Source: Alteromonas halophila (GTDB taxonomy: Bacteria; Pseudomonadota; Gammaproteobacteria; Enterobacterales; Alteromonadaceae). From it: a stretch of DNA of 52,649 bases. Both the position numbers and the translations under genes were made by a program. The DNA lies in contig NZ_BMXP01000010.1 in assembly GCF_014651815.1 (NCBI RefSeq), forward strand, positions 54,579-107,227, given 5' to 3'. Under the pieces are notes generated by a model. It searched no databases. It was not told where the DNA came from and saw only the letters and a program-made list of their open reading frames with translations. Below are positions 37,182 through 46,252 of the stretch, in pieces (within the stretch, counting starts at the first letter, position 1; each line of letters starts with the position of its first letter).

Positions 37182-38984
37182 TTAGTTAGGATTAACCGAC
37201 CATACCGACACTGTCCCGCTTACCTCATTTCCGACCACTAACAGGGGCGTACCCGTCGGGCTGTCTTCAGCACTGATAAACACCAGACTTTCCGGCGCCA
37301 GATCGCCAATCACATCGTCGGCTGTCAGGCCTTCTGTCAGGTCGCGATTAATCACATATTCACTGAACTTAGCATCATAGGGATTCGTCACATCATAAAC
37401 AAAAATGCCGCCCATACGCTCTGTACCAATAAATGCATACGTACGATCGCCAATCTTACCGACCGTTACTGCTTCTGGCTCAGGCCCTTTGTTTTCAGAG
37501 CGCGAGTCACCCTCGTTCTCATCATCGCCATTATTGAACTGAGCCCCGTGTACTGAGGCGGTAATACGCTCAAAATCGTCGCCAGAGTCAAACACGACCA
37601 GACCATTCTGATCCCATATAGTGAAGGACCGTGCACCATACGTGTATGCCGCATCATATTCACCATCACCGTCTGCGTCACCCATTGCATCTGTCACGCG
37701 CAGATCATCCACTTCGCCCAGAGTCTGCAGTTGCGCAAGCTCAGAATTTGGCTCTGCCGTAAGATCCCCTACCTGCATCTCATCAGTGTAGGCCAGGCAG
37801 CCATCATCTTCATCATAGTCCTGACCACCCGCGGCGGCACATTCAGCTTCATCCGCAACGTCAAAGAAGTATTCACGGGCATCCCCCTCATTCGCTGTAA
37901 TAAGGAATTCGGCGCCTTTCCAGTCAAAATGCGTAATGGTATCGGGCATATATACGCCATACAGGCCCGTATACTGGCCAAAGCTGACCTGACCGTTTTC
38001 CTGTACATCAATGTTTAATCCAGACCAGCTCTTAACACCCAACCCGACGACTTCAACAGTCATATCTTCCAGGTCAACGATAGCCATACCGTTATTTTCC
38101 TGCAGGGTGACATAGGCCCTTTCGTTGGTGGCTGTAATGTATTCAGGCTCCAGGTCCTGCGCCACACTAATATCAATATCGTTGCCATTAATTGTACGGC
38201 CAGTTGGATTTGGGAACATCAGTCCCTGTGCCATTAGCTCTGCCTGCGTACCATTTAAGTCGGTAAACGTTATAAAGGTGGCAGTTTCTGCGGGTTCATT
38301 GCTCGCCAGAATATCAATCACAGCGACAGACCCTTCCGGATCGATGCTGTAATCCCCATTTGGCTCACCTTCGTTAGCTACAATCGCCTTACCACCGTTA
38401 GGTGTGAAGGTCACCATGTCAGGTAAACTGCCAACCAGCACAGCATCAACGTACTCAAGCGAGGCAGATTCAACGCCATTGTAGAACAACACATAGCCGG
38501 GATCGGTTTTCGTTTCCGCTGTTACAGCAACGGCCATCAGGTCACCACTCACAGCAATGCTGGTAACGCCGCCAAGTGGGTTTCCGTCTACCTCCTCAGG
38601 CAACGCAAAGGTTTGCGGATTAAGGTTTAGCTGACCAACAGGGTCGGTCATGGCCTCTGAAGAGATACCACCAATATTGATAGCTGCAATACTATTGGTG
38701 GCACTGTTAGTCGCATACACCACCTGATTTTCAGCATCGTATTGCACAATTTCTGCTGCTCCCTGGTTACCCAGGAAAGCACGTGCAACGACGTCCATCG
38801 TAACACCGAGCGACGCATCCTGCCCGTCTGAGCCGTCCTCTCCATTCTCACCTTGTTCGCCCTGTGGGCCCTGGGCGCCCTGGGGACCGGTTTCACCATC
38901 ATCGCCGTCTAAACCACAGCCAGTTAGCGCTGCAGAAATCAATAGGGCAAGAAGTCCGTGTTTAAATTTGCTCGGGGTGACCAT
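37182..38984 (-). CDS. Lipoprotein with collagen-like stalk and choice-of-anchor I beta-propeller domain
   Basis: 600 residues. The signal peptide ends in a lipobox (LTGC, Cys about residue 23). Immediately after the Cys come eleven Gly-X-Y triplets (starting GLDGDDGETGPQG, ending GQDA), a short collagen-like stalk. The rest resembles the choice-of-anchor I family: repeated blade-like segments such as VTSIAVSGDLMAVAV, VTFTPNGGKAIVANEGEPNG, FLITANEGDAREYF and GNEVSGTVSVWSVN. The name reflects varied surface anchors in that family. Some relatives are annotated as alkaline phosphatase or phytase-like, but no catalytic site was confirmed here. The protein is expected in the outer membrane, exposed via the stalk. 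Confidence 0.82.
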   Translation of the reverse strand: MVTPSKFKHGLLALLISAALTGCGLDGDDGETGPQGAQGPQGEQGENGEDGSDGQDASLGVTMDVVARAFLGNQGAAEIVQYDAENQVVYATNSATNSIAAINIGGISSEAMTDPVGQLNLNPQTFALPEEVDGNPLGGVTSIAVSGDLMAVAVTAETKTDPGYVLFYNGVESASLEYVDAVLVGSLPDMVTFTPNGGKAIVANEGEPNGDYSIDPEGSVAVIDILASNEPAETATFITFTDLNGTQAELMAQGLMFPNPTGRTINGNDIDISVAQDLEPEYITATNERAYVTLQENNGMAIVDLEDMTVEVVGLGVKSWSGLNIDVQENGQVSFGQYTGLYGVYMPDTITHFDWKGAEFLITANEGDAREYFFDVADEAECAAAGGQDYDEDDGCLAYTDEMQVGDLTAEPNSELAQLQTLGEVDDLRVTDAMGDADGDGEYDAAYTYGARSFTIWDQNGLVVFDSGDDFERITASVHGAQFNNGDDENEGDSRSENKGPEPEAVTVGKIGDRTYAFIGTERMGGIFVYDVTNPYDAKFSEYVINRDLTEGLTADDVIGDLAPESLVFISAEDSPTGTPLLVVGNEVSGTVSVWSVNPN

Positions 38985-39434
38985 GTATGTTCCTTTTTTT
39001 GTTTATCAGCATTTTTCTGTCTCTTTGTAAGAAGATATTCAGACACAGATCAACACTATTTGCCGGGTGCTTTGCAGACATTGAGAACAGGGTTAGTAAC
39101 CGACGCATGTATCACGCGCGCTGCAACGGTTAATAACACGCTACTCAACATCAATATTGTTAACGCAACTTTAAAACCAGTGTATGACACAATTATTAAG
39201 CGAGTAAAGACGAAAATAACCCCGCCATTCTGCGCAATCATTGCATGGATTCGGTGAATATGACGTAATTTGCAAGCCTTCTAAACGGTGCCGTTGCCTG
39301 TTCTGTGATATGTCAGATTTCAGCAATAGTTGCACCATTGTGACTTTTTGCGGTATACAGCGGTGAATGATCTGGGTTACAGGGCAACGGGTATTGATTG
39401 ACAAACCGTCCCCTGATGTTGAGGAACAGCAACA
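38985..39434. other. Divergent intergenic region between two lipoprotein genes
   Basis: Contains GGTTAGTAACC (39091-39101) and the similar GGTTAATAACA (39128-39138). A minus-strand TGG-N9-TTGC with sigma-54 spacing lies at 39165-39179. A plus-strand TTGCAC-18 bp-TATACA (39330-39359) could drive the M48 gene. No gene was found. Confidence 0.5.
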
Positions 39435-40235
39435 ATGAAAAACAGGATTTATAGCGCGCTATCGGTAGGTATTGTAGTGTTTATCACCGCCTGTGCGACG
39501 TCGCCAACCGGTCGCAATCAGGTATTACTTTTTTCCGAACAGCAACTCTCAGCCATGGGGGATCAGGCCTTCGCCAGCATGAAGGAAGAGCTGAAGGTAT
39601 CGAATAAACGTGTGCAAAACGACTACGTTGAATGTGTAGCCAGGGCAATCACTGCCCGGGTGCCTGACTCTGTGTATTCTGGTCAGTGGGAAGTCGTCGT
39701 ATTTGACGACGAACAGGTCAATGCGTTTGCGCTGCCGGGTGGAAAAATTGGCGTCTACACCGGGTTACTGAATGTTGCTGAAAATCAGCATCAGCTGGCC
39801 GCGGTTATTGGTCACGAAGTAGGCCATGTTATTGCTGATCATGGCAACGAGCGCATGTCGCAGTCGACACTTATCAACATGGGCTCACAGGCCGTGGGGC
39901 AAATTCTCGCGGCAAATGAAGTCGCGCAGTCCGGTACCATCATGGCCGCCATAGGTTTAGGCGTTCAGGTTGGCGTGCAACTGCCGTTTAGTCGCACCCA
40001 CGAATCGGAAGCTGATCTAATTGGCCTTGAACTGATGGCAGAATCCGGCTTTAAACCGCAGCAATCTGTTGACCTGTGGCGCAATATGGAGGCCGCCAGC
40101 CAGGGCCAGCGTCCACCTGAATTAATGTCTACTCACCCGTCACCGGATACACGGATCCGTGATCTGCAGGCAAACATGGCGCAAGCCAATGCCGCGTACC
40201 AGAGCGCAACCTACCGCCCCAACTGCCGGTCATAA
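39435..40235 (+). CDS. M48-family metallopeptidase lipoprotein (LoiP/BepA-like)
   Basis: 266 residues with lipobox FITAC (Cys about residue 20), so an outer-membrane or periplasmic lipoprotein. The M48 domain has NAFALPGGKIGVYTGLL, the zinc motif HEVGHVIADHG and the third ligand in SRTHESEADLIGL. These match Oma1-like proteases such as E. coli LoiP/YggG, which take part in envelope protein quality control. TGAGGAACAG lies before the ATG. It stands alone between a promoter region and a shared terminator. Confidence 0.92.
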   Translation: MKNRIYSALSVGIVVFITACATSPTGRNQVLLFSEQQLSAMGDQAFASMKEELKVSNKRVQNDYVECVARAITARVPDSVYSGQWEVVVFDDEQVNAFALPGGKIGVYTGLLNVAENQHQLAAVIGHEVGHVIADHGNERMSQSTLINMGSQAVGQILAANEVAQSGTIMAAIGLGVQVGVQLPFSRTHESEADLIGLELMAESGFKPQQSVDLWRNMEAASQGQRPPELMSTHPSPDTRIRDLQANMAQANAAYQSATYRPNCRS

Positions 40236-40241
40236 CAACAT

Positions 40242-40276
40242 AAAAAAAGCACGGTAACAGTACCGTGCTTTTTTTT
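40242..40276. terminator. Bidirectional rho-independent terminator
   Basis: GCACGGTA / TACCGTGC stem with loop ACAG, extended by an A run on the left and a T run on the right. Serves the M48 gene (plus) and mscS (minus). Confidence 0.92.
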
Positions 40277-40291
40277 GTCAGCAGGATGGCA

Positions 40292-41149
40292 TTAGTCAGT
40301 TTTGCCATCCTCCTGCGCTTCCTTGTGTACGTGAACATCCATTTGCGGATACGGTATGCTAATCCCTTCTTCATCAAAACGGAGTTTTACCGCTTCGGTA
40401 AAGTCCAGCTTCACACCCAGGAAGTCGGCCGCATTTACCCAGGGACGTACTGTAAAGTTAACACTGCTGTCACCCAGCTCGGCAACGCCTACAAGCGGTG
40501 CTGGCTCGTCCAGGATCCGCTCCTCGTTTTTACACATCTCTTCAAGAATTGACTTTGCCTTTCGCAGATCATCGTCATAGCCAATCCCGAAGGTCATGTC
40601 GCAACGACGGGTTTCTTTTGCCGAGTAGTTGGTAATGTTGTCGCTGTAAATCTTTCCATTAGGGATAATGATTTCCTTGTTGTCCAGCGAGGTCATGGTG
40701 GTGGTGAAAATACCAATTTTCTGCACAGAACCGGCAGTGCCTGCTACTTCCACATAATTTCCTGCCCGGAATGGCTTGAATACCAGTAACATCACACCGG
40801 CTGCAAAATTTTTCAGTGAATCCTGCAATGACAGGCCAATAGCCAGGCCGGCAGCACCGAGTATCGCCACCAGTGACGTAGTATCGACGCCCAGCTCATC
40901 CAGCGATGCAACGATAACAAACAGCATCAGCACAGCACTGATGATAGCTTCCAAAAAGTCGATCAGCATCTGATCATATTTGGATTTCGCCATTACACGT
41001 CGAAAAACGGACAGTAAAATACCGACAACCAGCCGACCAACGACATAAATCAATATCGCCATAGCGATATTAATGCCCCACGGTATCGCATAGTTGTTCA
41101 CATAGCCTTCAACATCACTGGCACTAAAAAATGACAGATTTTCTTCCAT
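40292..41149 (-). CDS. mscS: Small-conductance mechanosensitive channel MscS
   Basis: 285 residues from ATG 41149, chosen for the strong AAGGAG seven bases upstream; an upstream start would add 14 residues read through a C tract. Three membrane helices are followed by the pore and beta domain: GLAIGLSLQDSLKNFAAGVMLL (pore helix), NYVEVAGTAGSVQKIGIFTT and IIIPNGKIYSDNITNYS. It gates under membrane tension and releases solutes upon hypo-osmotic shock, a useful function in a marine organism. The end is acidic/His-rich. Confidence 0.95.
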   Translation of the reverse strand: MEENLSFFSASDVEGYVNNYAIPWGINIAMAILIYVVGRLVVGILLSVFRRVMAKSKYDQMLIDFLEAIISAVLMLFVIVASLDELGVDTTSLVAILGAAGLAIGLSLQDSLKNFAAGVMLLVFKPFRAGNYVEVAGTAGSVQKIGIFTTTMTSLDNKEIIIPNGKIYSDNITNYSAKETRRCDMTFGIGYDDDLRKAKSILEEMCKNEERILDEPAPLVGVAELGDSSVNFTVRPWVNAADFLGVKLDFTEAVKLRFDEEGISIPYPQMDVHVHKEAQEDGKTD

Positions 41150-41619
41150 TGATATCTCCTTAGGGGGGGGGTTATTTACAGCTATGTTCAAATTAGCAGC
41201 ATTCCTTACCGTGCAGAAGTTTTTTTTTCAGCGAAGTCAGTCAGCTATTTACTTTTTGTGCAATCAGCCTTGTCAGTGAAAAAAATGCGATCTAATTTTT
41301 TATACCAGCGTAACCAGCGCTGTAATCAGTTTGTCACCGGACTTCTCTAGACTTATTTCCGGTAAGACATGCGTCAAAAAATTGTCGTCACCAACACACT
41401 GAAATTAAAAAGAAACTGGTTATAGTGGCATTTACGGGTATAAAAATATGCTGGTAAATTGGCCAGTATTGACTATATTTGTTTAACTTCAGCGACGGCA
41501 AGATCGCAGCCTTACTATCTATAAGGTCGTAAATTTGTCGGGGGCCTGTTGCAGTGACGCAACTTTTTTGACCTCTTAAAACTAACAACCAGACGTTAAT
41601 ATTTTTAAAGGATTTGAAA
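41150..41619. other. Divergent intergenic region upstream of mscS
   Basis: 470 bp, AT-rich. It has a G9 tract (41163-41171) and a T9 tract (41220-41228). A small hairpin TTGC-AGTGAC-GCAA lies just ahead of the small membrane gene. No ORF with a credible start was found apart from the one at 41620. Confidence 0.5.
41163..41171. repeat. Nine-base G tract (C9 in the mscS leader)
   Basis: A run of nine G on the plus strand, i.e. nine C in the mscS leader immediately before TAAGGAG. Long mononucleotide runs at such places can change length by slippage. Confidence 0.6.
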
Positions 41620-41787
41620 ATGTTATATTTAACAGTGCTTTTCGGTATTGTGATGGTCCTTCTGGCTTTCGCACTTATGAAAGACCGGGGCCAGCACACT
41701 GAATATGCAAGGCGTAACCCACCCGCTCCGTCAGTTAATAGCGTTGAACAGACAGAGCCCACAGGAAGAGCCATTCAGTTACACTGA
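41620..41787 (+). CDS. Small single-pass membrane protein, 55 residues
   Basis: Not recognised as a known family. The product has one membrane helix at the start (residues 2-20, LYLTVLFGIVMVLLAFAL), then a short basic/polar tail rich in Pro and Thr (DRGQHTEYARRNPPAPSV). AAAGGA lies about ten bases before the ATG. The stop at 41787 is followed by the hairpin AGCGGGC/GCCCGCT (41815-41834). The clean hydrophobic profile and ribosome site support a real gene. It is divergent from mscS and lies before rsmE. Confidence 0.6.
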   Translation: MLYLTVLFGIVMVLLAFALMKDRGQHTEYARRNPPAPSVNSVEQTEPTGRAIQLH

Positions 41788-41884
41788 TATGCTTCCTGTA
41801 CAATCAATCCTTTAAGCGGGCCATTGCGCCCGCTATCACTCTCCCGGTATCATCCGACCATTCTTCAGAACGCTGTCAGTGTTT

Positions 41885-42613
41885 ATGCAAATTCCCAGAA
41901 TACATTACCCAGACTCTATCTTAATGGACACGCCATTTTTGCTCGAGGACAGTGCGGCACATCATGTGGCGACTGTTTTACGTCTCAAGCCCGGCCATCC
42001 CATCGTCCTGTTCAACGGTGATGGCAATGAATACAGCGCCAATATTGTTGATGTCGAACGACGCCGGGTGACTGTCGAAGCGGATGCATGCCTGTCACTG
42101 AATAAGGAATCCCCGCTCCCCCTGCATCTGGGACAAGGTGTGTCTAAGGGGGATAGAATGGATACTGTGCTGCAAAAAAGTGTTGAGCTGGGAGTCAGCG
42201 AAATTACACCATTAATCACACAGCGCTGCGCGGTTAAGCTGGATGAAAAACGCTGGCAGAAAAAGCGCAGTCAATGGCAAAAAATCATCATCAGCGCCTG
42301 TGAGCAGTGCGGCCGCAACCGGCTACCCGTGCTGCACCCACCGATAGCGCTGAATCAGTGGTTCGCTGAATCCACCCACGCCACACGGCTGGTACTTTCA
42401 CCCACCGCTGAGACCAGTGCAGCCCGGCAGCCCTATAATACTCATGGCTATCGGCTGTTAATTGGGCCGGAAGGCGGACTAACAGAATCTGAGATCCATC
42501 AGGCCTCGGAAGCCGGCTTTCAAAGCGTAAGTCTTGGCCCCCGGGTACTGCGTACAGAGACCGCTGCAATTACCACGATCAGTATTTTGCAGGCGCAGCA
42601 CGGCGATCTTTAA
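41885..42613 (+). CDS. rsmE: 16S rRNA (uracil-1498-N3)-methyltransferase RsmE
   Basis: 242 residues in a SPOUT fold, methylating U1498 of 16S rRNA. ATG 41885 (MQIPRIHY) fits the family start better than a GTG two codons upstream. Visible are HHVATVLRLKPG (PUA-like N-terminus), QGVSKGDRMDTVLQKSVELGV, RCAVKLDEKRW, LLIGPEGGLTESEI and SLGPRVLRTETAA, the knotted SAM site. It is followed by gshB, as in many gammaproteobacteria. Confidence 0.96.
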   Translation: MQIPRIHYPDSILMDTPFLLEDSAAHHVATVLRLKPGHPIVLFNGDGNEYSANIVDVERRRVTVEADACLSLNKESPLPLHLGQGVSKGDRMDTVLQKSVELGVSEITPLITQRCAVKLDEKRWQKKRSQWQKIIISACEQCGRNRLPVLHPPIALNQWFAESTHATRLVLSPTAETSAARQPYNTHGYRLLIGPEGGLTESEIHQASEAGFQSVSLGPRVLRTETAAITTISILQAQHGDL

Positions 42614-42694
42614 CCGGCTCCAGCTATTGAAAAAACCAAATCTGCGCCCATGTTTTGCCGATAAGCAGAGCCTGTAGACAAAGAGAATACTTCA

Positions 42695-43645
42695 ATGCAA
42701 TACACCCTTGGCGTGATCATGGATCCCATAGCGGCTATCAAACCTCATAAAGACACCAGCTTTGCAATGATGCTTGAAGCGCAGCGTCGTGGTGTCAGGA
42801 TCCTGTATTTTGAACTCTCTGATCTTTATATTGAAAATGGCAGGCCAATGGGCAATGCCCGGGACGTCAGCGTGCGCGATCAGGCGTCAGACTTTTATAC
42901 GCTGGGCGAGCCTGAACAATGGTCGCTGGGCGATGTTGACGTACTGATCATGCGTAAAGATCCGCCATTTAACAGCGAGTTTTTATATGCAACGCAGATC
43001 CTGACACTGGCTCAGGATGCCGGAGCTCTGGTGGTAAATAACCCGCAGGCGCTGCGTGATTATAACGAAAAGCTGTTTACCTCTTATTTCCCCGAGCATA
43101 TACCGCAGACGCTGGTGAGCAGCAATGCAGCGCTCATTCGTGCTTTTCACGCTAAGCATAAAGATGTGATTTGCAAACCATTGGATGGGATGGGCGGTGT
43201 GTCTATCTTCCGTGTTAAGGAAGATGGCAACAACCTGGGCGTGATCATTGAAACCCTGACGGTCAATCAGACCCGTTATATGATGGTGCAGGAATACCTG
43301 CCTGAAATTAAGGATGGGGATAAACGTGTACTGATTGTTGATGGTGAGGTGGTGCCTTACTGTCTGGCCAGATTACCGGGTAAAGGTGAAACCCGCGGTA
43401 ACCTTGCTGCCGGAGGGACCGGACGGCCGCAACCATTGAGTGACAGCGACCGTGCGCTGGCGAACGCTGTCGCGCCAGTGCTTAAGGACAATCATATTCT
43501 GTTCGTTGGGCTGGATGTGATTGGCGATAAGATCACGGAAATAAACATTACCAGTCCAACGTGCGTAAGAGAAATAGAAGGTCATTATGATATCAACATC
43601 ATGGCCTTATTGTTTGATGCAATTGAACGCCGACTTGATGCCTGA
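42695..43645 (+). CDS. gshB: Glutathione synthetase
   Basis: 316-residue ATP-grasp enzyme that joins gamma-glutamylcysteine and glycine. Visible are GVIMDPIAAIKPHKDTSFAM, MRKDPPFNSEFLYAT, VCKPLDGMGG-like VICKPLDGMGGVSIF, MVQEYLPEIKDGDKR and EINITSPTCVREIE. Length matches E. coli GshB (315). It sits between rsmE and yqgE with short gaps, the usual gammaproteobacterial order. Confidence 0.97.
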   Translation: MQYTLGVIMDPIAAIKPHKDTSFAMMLEAQRRGVRILYFELSDLYIENGRPMGNARDVSVRDQASDFYTLGEPEQWSLGDVDVLIMRKDPPFNSEFLYATQILTLAQDAGALVVNNPQALRDYNEKLFTSYFPEHIPQTLVSSNAALIRAFHAKHKDVICKPLDGMGGVSIFRVKEDGNNLGVIIETLTVNQTRYMMVQEYLPEIKDGDKRVLIVDGEVVPYCLARLPGKGETRGNLAAGGTGRPQPLSDSDRALANAVAPVLKDNHILFVGLDVIGDKITEINITSPTCVREIEGHYDINIMALLFDAIERRLDA

Positions 43646-43740
43646 GCAGACATGCATACGAGCACGCGTGTGCTGTTCCGTTCGCCCCGAGGCAGAGTAC
43701 GTACCGGCGCCATGTTTTGCACACCCACAATGAGGAAACG

Positions 43741-44307
43741 ATGACAGACATACAAAGCCTTCAAAATCACTTCCTTATCGCGATGCCGTCACTTGATGAC
43801 GGGTATTTTTCGCGCACCCTGACCTATGTCTGTGAACACAATGAAGACGGCGCAATGGGACTGGTGATCAATCAGCCGTCAACCATGACGTTAAAGGAAC
43901 TGCTGGCGCAAACTGACAAAGCACTCAGTGTGCCGGAAGACAAAGCAGAGCAGATTATTCTGGCCGGAGGACCGGTAAATCAGGACCGTGGTTTTGTGCT
44001 TCACTCCCAGCAGCAGGGCTGGGCGTCCAGCCTGACGCTGGCACCGAATATTATGGTCACTACCTCGAAAGATATTCTTACTGCAATTGGCCAGCAGCAG
44101 GGTCCGGAAGACGCCATCATTGCGCTGGGTTACGCAGGCTGGACAGCAGGACAACTTGAACAGGAGCTGCAGGACAATGCCTGGTTAACCATCGAAGCTG
44201 ACGAAGACATTCTTTTTCATACGCCTATTCATAAGAAGTGGCAGGCGGCAGTGAATAAGCTGGGTGTGGACGTTTGGCAACTGGCGCCCGGAGCCGGTCA
44301 TGCCTGA
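43741..44307 (+). CDS. yqgE: YqgE/AlgH family protein
   Basis: 188 residues from ATG 43741, with GAGGAAA in front; an earlier in-frame ATG at 43717 has no ribosome site. It has the family marks [49 protein letters not shown] and [15 protein letters not shown]. It was named after alginate regulation in Pseudomonas, but its biochemical function is unclear. It overlaps ruvX by 8 bases, so the two are probably coupled. Confidence 0.93.
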   Translation: MTDIQSLQNHFLIAMPSLDDGYFSRTLTYVCEHNEDGAMGLVINQPSTMTLKELLAQTDKALSVPEDKAEQIILAGGPVNQDRGFVLHSQQQGWASSLTLAPNIMVTTSKDILTAIGQQQGPEDAIIALGYAGWTAGQLEQELQDNAWLTIEADEDILFHTPIHKKWQAAVNKLGVDVWQLAPGAGHA

Positions 44308-44731
44308 AGCGGGCTTTCGCCGGGTACTGGCTTTTGATTTCGGGACCAAAAGTATTGGTATTGCGGTTGGCCAGGAAGTAACGGGTACGGCGTCACCACT
44401 TCCTGCAATCGCCGCACGTGATGGTATTCCCGACTGGGACAAGCTGGCTGCCATTTTTGACGAATGGCAGCCTGATGTAGTGGTGGTGGGTTTGCCGCTG
44501 AACATGGATGGTACTGAGCAGGCAATGACGCAGCGCGCCAGAAAGTTTGCCAACCGCCTGCACAACCGCTATCGCGTGCCGGTAGAAGCCAGTGACGAGC
44601 GTTTGTCGACGGCTGATGCCAAAGCCATGTTATTTGAGTTAGGCGGCTATAAGAAGCTTACCAAAGATAAGATAGACAGTGTTTCTGCCTGCGTGATTTT
44701 TTCCAGTTGGGTGGAGAACCTGTACGGTTAA
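44300..44731 (+). CDS. ruvX: Putative Holliday junction resolvase YqgF (RuvX)
   Basis: 143 residues, RNase H-like fold. The start is [17 protein letters not shown] (overlapping the yqgE end), similar in length to E. coli YqgF (138). Visible are the catalytic-type first Asp in [26 protein letters not shown] and [12 protein letters not shown]. YqgF takes part in 16S rRNA maturation and possibly junction processing. Its stop overlaps the DUF2007 stop of the opposite strand by 4 bases. Confidence 0.93.
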   Translation: MPEAGFRRVLAFDFGTKSIGIAVGQEVTGTASPLPAIAARDGIPDWDKLAAIFDEWQPDVVVVGLPLNMDGTEQAMTQRARKFANRLHNRYRVPVEASDERLSTADAKAMLFELGGYKKLTKDKIDSVSACVIFSSWVENLYG

Positions 44732-45054
44732 ACCACTGATGGCGACGCATTAGCCCCACACGCCCAGCAACGTTCAAACGCACCGCCATTTTCTTCACCA
44801 CAACAGTGGCAACACCAGTCGCCACTTGTGCTTCCGTCGTGTTCTGCCTGCCAGTGACTTAGTACGCGCTGCGCGGTTTTCCCCCAGCTTTCATCCACCA
44901 GCCACAGCTCCTGCTGGGTATCCTGCCAGGGTAATTCACCAAGCGCGCCACCGGCATACTCGTTCTTCATCATGTAGGGCACGCCGGCCGCATCAAGTGC
45001 ACTGCGTAACGACTGCATCATAAACGGCTCGGCACTGACAAATAGCTGCTTCAT
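44728..45054 (-). CDS. DUF2007 protein with C-terminal zinc ribbon
   Basis: 108 residues. The first two thirds match the DUF2007 fold ([27 protein letters not shown]), thought to resemble a ferredoxin-like signal domain. The last third has two CxxC pairs, [11 protein letters not shown] and CWACG, predicted to bind one zinc ion. Function is unknown. It ends tail-to-tail with ruvX. Confidence 0.85.
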   Translation of the reverse strand: MKQLFVSAEPFMMQSLRSALDAAGVPYMMKNEYAGGALGELPWQDTQQELWLVDESWGKTAQRVLSHWQAEHDGSTSGDWCCHCCGEENGGAFERCWACGANASPSVV

Positions 45055-45129
45055 AAGTCCCCTTCAGTCAGACCTCAGCCGCTTGATTGTATCGCCCGCT
45101 GAAGAAACACCACGAGCAACGCCGGCATA

Positions 45130-46242
45130 TTAGTCATCCATATCAATTGACACATCTGACAGTGTACCCAGACTGGAGCCTTCGTTGGTGTCCAGTTTTA
45201 CCATCAGACGTAAATCGTTGGGTGAATCGGCGTGGTGCAGCGCCTGCTTAAGATCAATTCTGCCTGCTTTGTAAAGGTCATACAGCGCCATATCGAAGCT
45301 CTGCATGCCGGACTCTTTGCCCTTTTTCATGGCTTCCTTAAGGCTGCCTATCTCGTTGCGACGGATCAAATCCGCCACCAGCGGTGAATTCAGCAGAATT
45401 TCAATTGCGGCCACCCGGCCGTTGCCGTCGGTCGTCGGTACCAGTTGCTGGGCAACAATGGCCCGGATGTTCATACTCAGGTCAAACCGTAATTTATCGT
45501 GCTGATCTTTAGGCGCAAGGTGCATGATCCGTTCTATCGCCTGATTGGCATTATTGGCGTGCAGGGTCGCGACACACAAGTGCCCCGTATCGGCAAAGGA
45601 CATGGCATATTCCATGGTTTCCATGGAGCGTATCTCACCAATTAAGATTACATCCGGTGCCTGGCGCAGCGAGCTTTTCAGTGCGTCGTCAAACGACTGG
45701 GTATCCAGCCCGACCTCCCGCTGCGTGATTACGCAGTTATTATGCTCATGCACAAATTCAATAGGATCTTCAATGGTCAGAATATGACCATGAGAGTTCT
45801 TATTGCGATGGCCGATTAGCGCCGCCAGTGACGTTGATTTCCCCGTACCGGTTCCACCCACAAACAGCACCAGACCACGCTTGGACATAATAATGTCTTT
45901 AAGTACCGGCGGCAGCCCCAGTTCATCCACCTTTGGAATTTGAGTCACAATGCGTCGGATCACCATGCCAGCCAGATCACGCTGCCAGAAGGCGGAACAC
46001 CTGAAGCGCCCCACCCCGTCGCGGGCAATGGCGAAATTGCACTCGCGGGTTGAGTGAAACTGCTGTTGCTGGTCTTCACTCATGGCTTCATGCACCAGAC
46101 TCAGTGCTTCTTCATCGGTGAGACGATCCTCTGTCAGCGGGGTCAGTGTGCCGTTAATTTTGGCACTGACCGGAAATCCGGCGGTAATGAACAGGTCAGA
46201 GGCTGAATGCTCAACCATCTGAGAAAGAAATGAATCTAGCAT
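45130..46242 (-). CDS. pilU: Type IV pilus retraction ATPase PilU
   Basis: 370-residue hexameric secretion ATPase that helps PilT retract type IVa pili. Visible are an N-terminal PAS-like domain (SASDLFITAGFPVSAKINGTL), Walker A GGTGTGKST, the Asp box TIEDPIEFVHEH, Walker B DVILIGEIRS and the His box HLCVATLHANNA. The C-terminus past residue 330 is acidic and extended, which separates PilU from PilT. It follows pilT by 10 bp. Confidence 0.95.
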   Translation of the reverse strand: MLDSFLSQMVEHSASDLFITAGFPVSAKINGTLTPLTEDRLTDEEALSLVHEAMSEDQQQQFHSTRECNFAIARDGVGRFRCSAFWQRDLAGMVIRRIVTQIPKVDELGLPPVLKDIIMSKRGLVLFVGGTGTGKSTSLAALIGHRNKNSHGHILTIEDPIEFVHEHNNCVITQREVGLDTQSFDDALKSSLRQAPDVILIGEIRSMETMEYAMSFADTGHLCVATLHANNANQAIERIMHLAPKDQHDKLRFDLSMNIRAIVAQQLVPTTDGNGRVAAIEILLNSPLVADLIRRNEIGSLKEAMKKGKESGMQSFDMALYDLYKAGRIDLKQALHHADSPNDLRLMVKLDTNEGSSLGTLSDVSIDMDD

Positions 46243-46252
46243 TGGCGTATTC

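Noticed and set aside
38958..39257. 99-residue plus-strand ORF between the lipoprotein genes
   Set aside because: It begins antisense inside the lipoprotein signal peptide, lacks a ribosome site and has no domain character.
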